From assembly GCF_019703305.1 (NCBI RefSeq), contig NZ_AP024814.1:310001-374000 (forward strand): a DNA stretch of 64,000 nt, in the 5' to 3' direction. The position numbers and the translations under genes were made by a program. This DNA is from Helicobacter sp. NHP19-003. Its GTDB lineage: Bacteria > Campylobacterota > Campylobacteria > Campylobacterales > Helicobacteraceae. The first letter of the stretch is position 1. Every line of letters begins with the position of its first letter. Positions 61,721 to 64,000 of the stretch are shown piece after piece. The notes beneath the pieces were generated by a model. It had not been told where the DNA came from. It saw only the letters and a list, made by a program, of their open reading frames with translations, and ran no database searches.

Positions 61721-62707
61721 ATGGAACTCAAAAGTCAAGTGCCGGGGCGCAAAGCCCTACAAATGGGGTTGTTATTGTGGGCTTCTTTCTTGCAAGCCGA
61801 GCAAAGCGGGGCTTTCATCGGCGTGGGGTTAGAGGTGGGGCGTGCCAATAAACAAGTCGTGGGCGAAAAAAATGGCCAAATCTTCCAAGTACCCAGTGGC
61901 ACGGTCGTGCAAACCGCCTCTTATGTCCCCGGACATGGGAGTGATGAGTGTGTCAAGGGTAATTGTAAGGCGGTGTGGACATCAGGGGTCAATGGTTGGA
62001 TGCAAAGCAGTAACGCCACAAATTACGGGCGTAACCAGCCCATGTTTGGACTCAATGTCTTGGCAGGGTATAAACAATTCTTTGGCAAGAAAAAATGGTT
62101 TGGCTTGCGCTACTATGGGTTTTTTGACTACGGACACAGCAATTTTTCCAACGCCACCGCCGCTAACCGGGTGAGCGTGTTCTACCTCAACAATGATAAA
62201 GTGGACATGTACACCTATGGGGCGGGGATCGATGCGCTCTTTGACATCATCAATAAAAAGAAATTTGCCCTTGGATTGTTTTTGGGTGTACAATTTGCCG
62301 GTAATTCTTGGACAGGCAACCAAACCGGTTACTACAATAAAGGCTTTGTGATCGGCACCGTGCCCGGACAATGCGCCTACATCCCCGAGGGCAATGTCAA
62401 CCCTTGTGCTCCCAATGCTAACATCACCGGTCCCATTGGCACCACCGGGGAAATCAACCCCGCCAGCTTGATCTCCACTGGTCCGCTGGCACACCGCATC
62501 AACACGACGCATTTCCAATTTTTGGTGGATGTGGGCTTGCGTACCAATTTCATCAACCACCATGGCGTGGAATTTGGGATCAAAATCCCCACCATCCCTA
62601 ACATGTACTATAAAGGCAGCACCAGCAAGGGCGGCAACCTTTACACCCTCACAGAAACCTTTAGACGGCAGTATTCTATGTATTTGCGCTACATCTACAG
62701 CTTTTAG
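61721..62707 (+). CDS. Helicobacter outer-membrane protein (Hop-family-like)
   Basis: 328 aa. N-terminal signal (MGLLLWASFLQA), then SGAFIGVGLEVGRA, a variable loop with the pair of cysteines DECVKGNCKAVW, alternating strands (GVEFGIKIPTIPNMYY) and a final RQYSMYLRYIYSF. The terminal Phe and strand pattern match the Helicobacter outer-membrane protein family; porin or adhesin role unknown. Divergent from the TonB receptor. Start ATG with AAGGAAAATGCGATTTT upstream. Confidence 0.88.
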   Translation: MELKSQVPGRKALQMGLLLWASFLQAEQSGAFIGVGLEVGRANKQVVGEKNGQIFQVPSGTVVQTASYVPGHGSDECVKGNCKAVWTSGVNGWMQSSNATNYGRNQPMFGLNVLAGYKQFFGKKKWFGLRYYGFFDYGHSNFSNATAANRVSVFYLNNDKVDMYTYGAGIDALFDIINKKKFALGLFLGVQFAGNSWTGNQTGYYNKGFVIGTVPGQCAYIPEGNVNPCAPNANITGPIGTTGEINPASLISTGPLAHRINTTHFQFLVDVGLRTNFINHHGVEFGIKIPTIPNMYYKGSTSKGGNLYTLTETFRRQYSMYLRYIYSF

Positions 62708-62720
62708 CCCTGAGCGCGCC

Positions 62721-63743
62721 CTAGTGGTGCGCCAAATACCAAGAATACACTCCCCTAATCCCCTCTTCTAACTTAATGCCCGCCTTCCACCCTAAGCTAG
62801 AAATCTTAGACACATCACAGCGTTTTAGCAAAGTCCCATCAGGCTTGCTTGGATCAAAGACCAATTCCCCTTTAAAACCCACAATCTCTTTCATCAAATG
62901 TGCCAAATCTTTTATGCTGATGTCCTCGCCTGTGCCTATGTTGGTGTGGTTGAGCCTAGCACTAGCCTCTTGGTGCTTTAAGAGAAAGACACAGCCATGT
63001 GCCAAGTCCCTAACATGCAAAAACTCGCGTCTAGGTGCGCCACTGCCCCAAATTTGCACACTCTGTGCGCTCACCCCGTGCTGTGCCAAAAGGCCTAATG
63101 CCTGCTCTTTAGGGATTTGTAGGTCTTTAAGCACGGCTTCTATTTGGTTTTCTTCTAAAAGCTTGGCTAGATGGAGTTTTCTAAGCAAAGCGGGCAAAAC
63201 ATGGGAGTTTTGCAGATCAAAGTTGTCAAATTCGCCGTATAAATTCGTGGGCATCGCACTGATAAAATTCGTGCCATGCTGGGCGTTGTAGGCCTCGCAC
63301 ATCTTAAGCCCGGCGATTTTGGCGATGGCATAGGGTTCGTTGGTGGGCTCTAGGGGGCTGGTTAAGAGGTATTCCTCTTTAATGGGCTGGGCGCACTCTT
63401 TGGGGTAAATGCAAGTTGAGCCTAAAAAGAGCAGTTTTTGCACCCCGTATTTATAGGCGCAATGGATGGTGTTGGTTTGGATGGCTAAATTTTCATAGAT
63501 GAAGTCGGCTTTATAGGTGTTGTTGGCTAAAATCCCCCCCACTTTAGCGGCGGCTAAAACCACCACCTCAGGGCGTTCTTTCTCAAAAAACGCCTCCACC
63601 ACGCCCTGCTTGCTCAAATCTAACTCTGCATGGGTCTTTAAAATGAGGTTGCTGTAGCCCTGCTCTTGCAAGCATGTAGTGATGGCGCGCCCCACAAGCC
63701 CTTGGTGTCCGGCGACAAAAATGCGGCTGCCAGGCGTTAGCAT
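62721..63743 (-). CDS. fcl: GDP-L-fucose synthase
   Basis: 340 aa from ATG 63743 (the open frame continues to 63782 in the preceding gene). Rossmann GHQGLVG at residues 12-18; catalytic S109 in GSTCIYP and Y138-x3-K142 in YAIAK. Converts GDP-4-keto-6-deoxymannose to GDP-L-fucose, used for Lewis-type LPS antigens. An insertion of about 30 residues (EENQIEAVLKDLQIPKEQALG...) sits between RKLHLAKL and WGSGAPRREFLHV. It overlaps the preceding gene by seven bases. Confidence 0.9.
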   Translation of the reverse strand: MLTPGSRIFVAGHQGLVGRAITTCLQEQGYSNLILKTHAELDLSKQGVVEAFFEKERPEVVVLAAAKVGGILANNTYKADFIYENLAIQTNTIHCAYKYGVQKLLFLGSTCIYPKECAQPIKEEYLLTSPLEPTNEPYAIAKIAGLKMCEAYNAQHGTNFISAMPTNLYGEFDNFDLQNSHVLPALLRKLHLAKLLEENQIEAVLKDLQIPKEQALGLLAQHGVSAQSVQIWGSGAPRREFLHVRDLAHGCVFLLKHQEASARLNHTNIGTGEDISIKDLAHLMKEIVGFKGELVFDPSKPDGTLLKRCDVSKISSLGWKAGIKLEEGIRGVYSWYLAHH

Positions 63744-64000
63744 GTGTAATCCATGGCGTTTGTGGGGAAAAGAGCGGGGCACTCTTTAGGGAAGTACTGC
63801 AAACACAAATCCAAAAAGACCTTTTGCAAGAACACCTCTCCACACAAATACACGCGGTTACAGCTGAATTTGGTGTGGGCATCGTAAATGACATTGCCTA
63901 AGAACTCGGCTAGGGAGTCTAAAATCCCAAAGCACATGGTAGGCGCGTCTGTCCCCCCTAGCGTGTAGCTGGCCGCGCTCCTTAGCGTGGGGGTGGGGTT
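63737..64000 (-). CDS. C-terminal fragment of a protein, possibly HypF
   Basis: The last 87 codons of a gene entering from the right edge; in frame from 64000 it reads SAASYTLGGTDAPTMCFGIL, then YDAHTKFSCNRVYLCGEVFLQ and ends DYTC. The VYLCGEVFLQKVFLDL part resembles the C-terminal VxLSGGVFQNxxL of HypF carbamoyltransferases, and hypF lies near the GDP-fucose genes in H. pylori as I remember. Cys and Glu replace Ser and Gly there. I hold HypF as a possibility only; a sugar-related function is also open. Confidence 0.4.
   Translation of the reverse strand, partial: NPTPTLRSAASYTLGGTDAPTMCFGILDSLAEFLGNVIYDAHTKFSCNRVYLCGEVFLQKVFLDLCLQYFPKECPALFPTNAMDYTC

Noticed and set aside
1-64000. CRISPR arrays
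   Set aside because: No regularly spaced direct repeats seen; the tandem repeat at 28076-28117 has no spacers and the TCTTTAG hairpins are IS ends.

Overview
The window is chromosomal DNA of a gastric, non-pylori Helicobacter. The evidence is a complete nickel-urease cluster in the order ureA-ureB-ureI-ureE-ureF-ureG-ureH, with UreA fused as in Helicobacter, an acid-gated urea channel gene and a candidate NikR box upstream of ureA. Many blocks also keep the gene order I remember from H. pylori: fliW-bamD-lon-tyrA, tatB-tatC-queA-rsmG, csd3-nudix-pgbA-glcD, porGDAB-purB, and ribE/flhX beside tatD-mltD-rlpA-lptC-lptA-engB-pbp2. The UreA C-terminus (a Cys-containing tail instead of the H. pylori tail) suggests the canine/feline gastric group, but I cannot name the species.

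Layout. 1-2.9 kb: acetone/acetoacetate utilisation (acxA, scoB, scoA, thiolase) on the minus strand. 3-9.2 kb: proC, fliW, bamD, lon, tyrA, fliQ, murB. 9.2-14.5 kb: malate:quinone oxidoreductase, an SH3/NlpC wall enzyme, a low-molecular-weight phosphatase and rpoD. 14.6-18.1 kb: the tat operon running into queA (frameshifted), rsmG, two small genes and tRNA-Ser(GGA). 18.2-24.1 kb: urease. 24.1-30.3 kb: an accessory island with an outer-membrane protein gene whose start is broken, a decayed DUF262/HNH plus Sel1-repeat gene pair, an IS605-type relic, a CI/S24-like repressor and a phage terminase fragment. 30.4-37.9 kb: flagellar genes (flgK, flgN, flgM) and cell-shape/metabolic genes. 38-42.5 kb: purB and pyruvate:flavodoxin oxidoreductase. 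42.9-50.6 kb: riboflavin, cell-envelope and LPS-transport genes. 50.6-57.6 kb: a second accessory stretch with serB, an intact IS200/IS605 element, a soluble PAS-PAS chemoreceptor, a small IS derivative and two membrane-protein genes. 57.6-64 kb: gatC, a sugar dehydrogenase, a TonB receptor divergent from an outer-membrane protein, GDP-fucose synthase and the end of a possible hypF.

Two themes stand out. The first is an IS200/IS605 family present in several states: one complete tnpA/tnpB copy, two roughly 270-bp derivatives that keep both end hairpins and a tnpB-tail/guide-RNA-like core but no transposase, and two right-end remnants of another lineage. The second is a set of one- or two-base disruptions at short homopolymers (queA, glcD, an outer-membrane protein, a Sel1-repeat gene, a membrane protein). 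These could be sequencing errors, contingency loci or real decay; only read-level data can decide. The most unusual regulatory signal is a G8 tract in the leader of a chemoreceptor gene, which recalls the RepG-tlpB system of H. pylori.

Gene names rest on motifs and remembered family sequences. No database search was run, and statements about H. pylori gene order are from memory.
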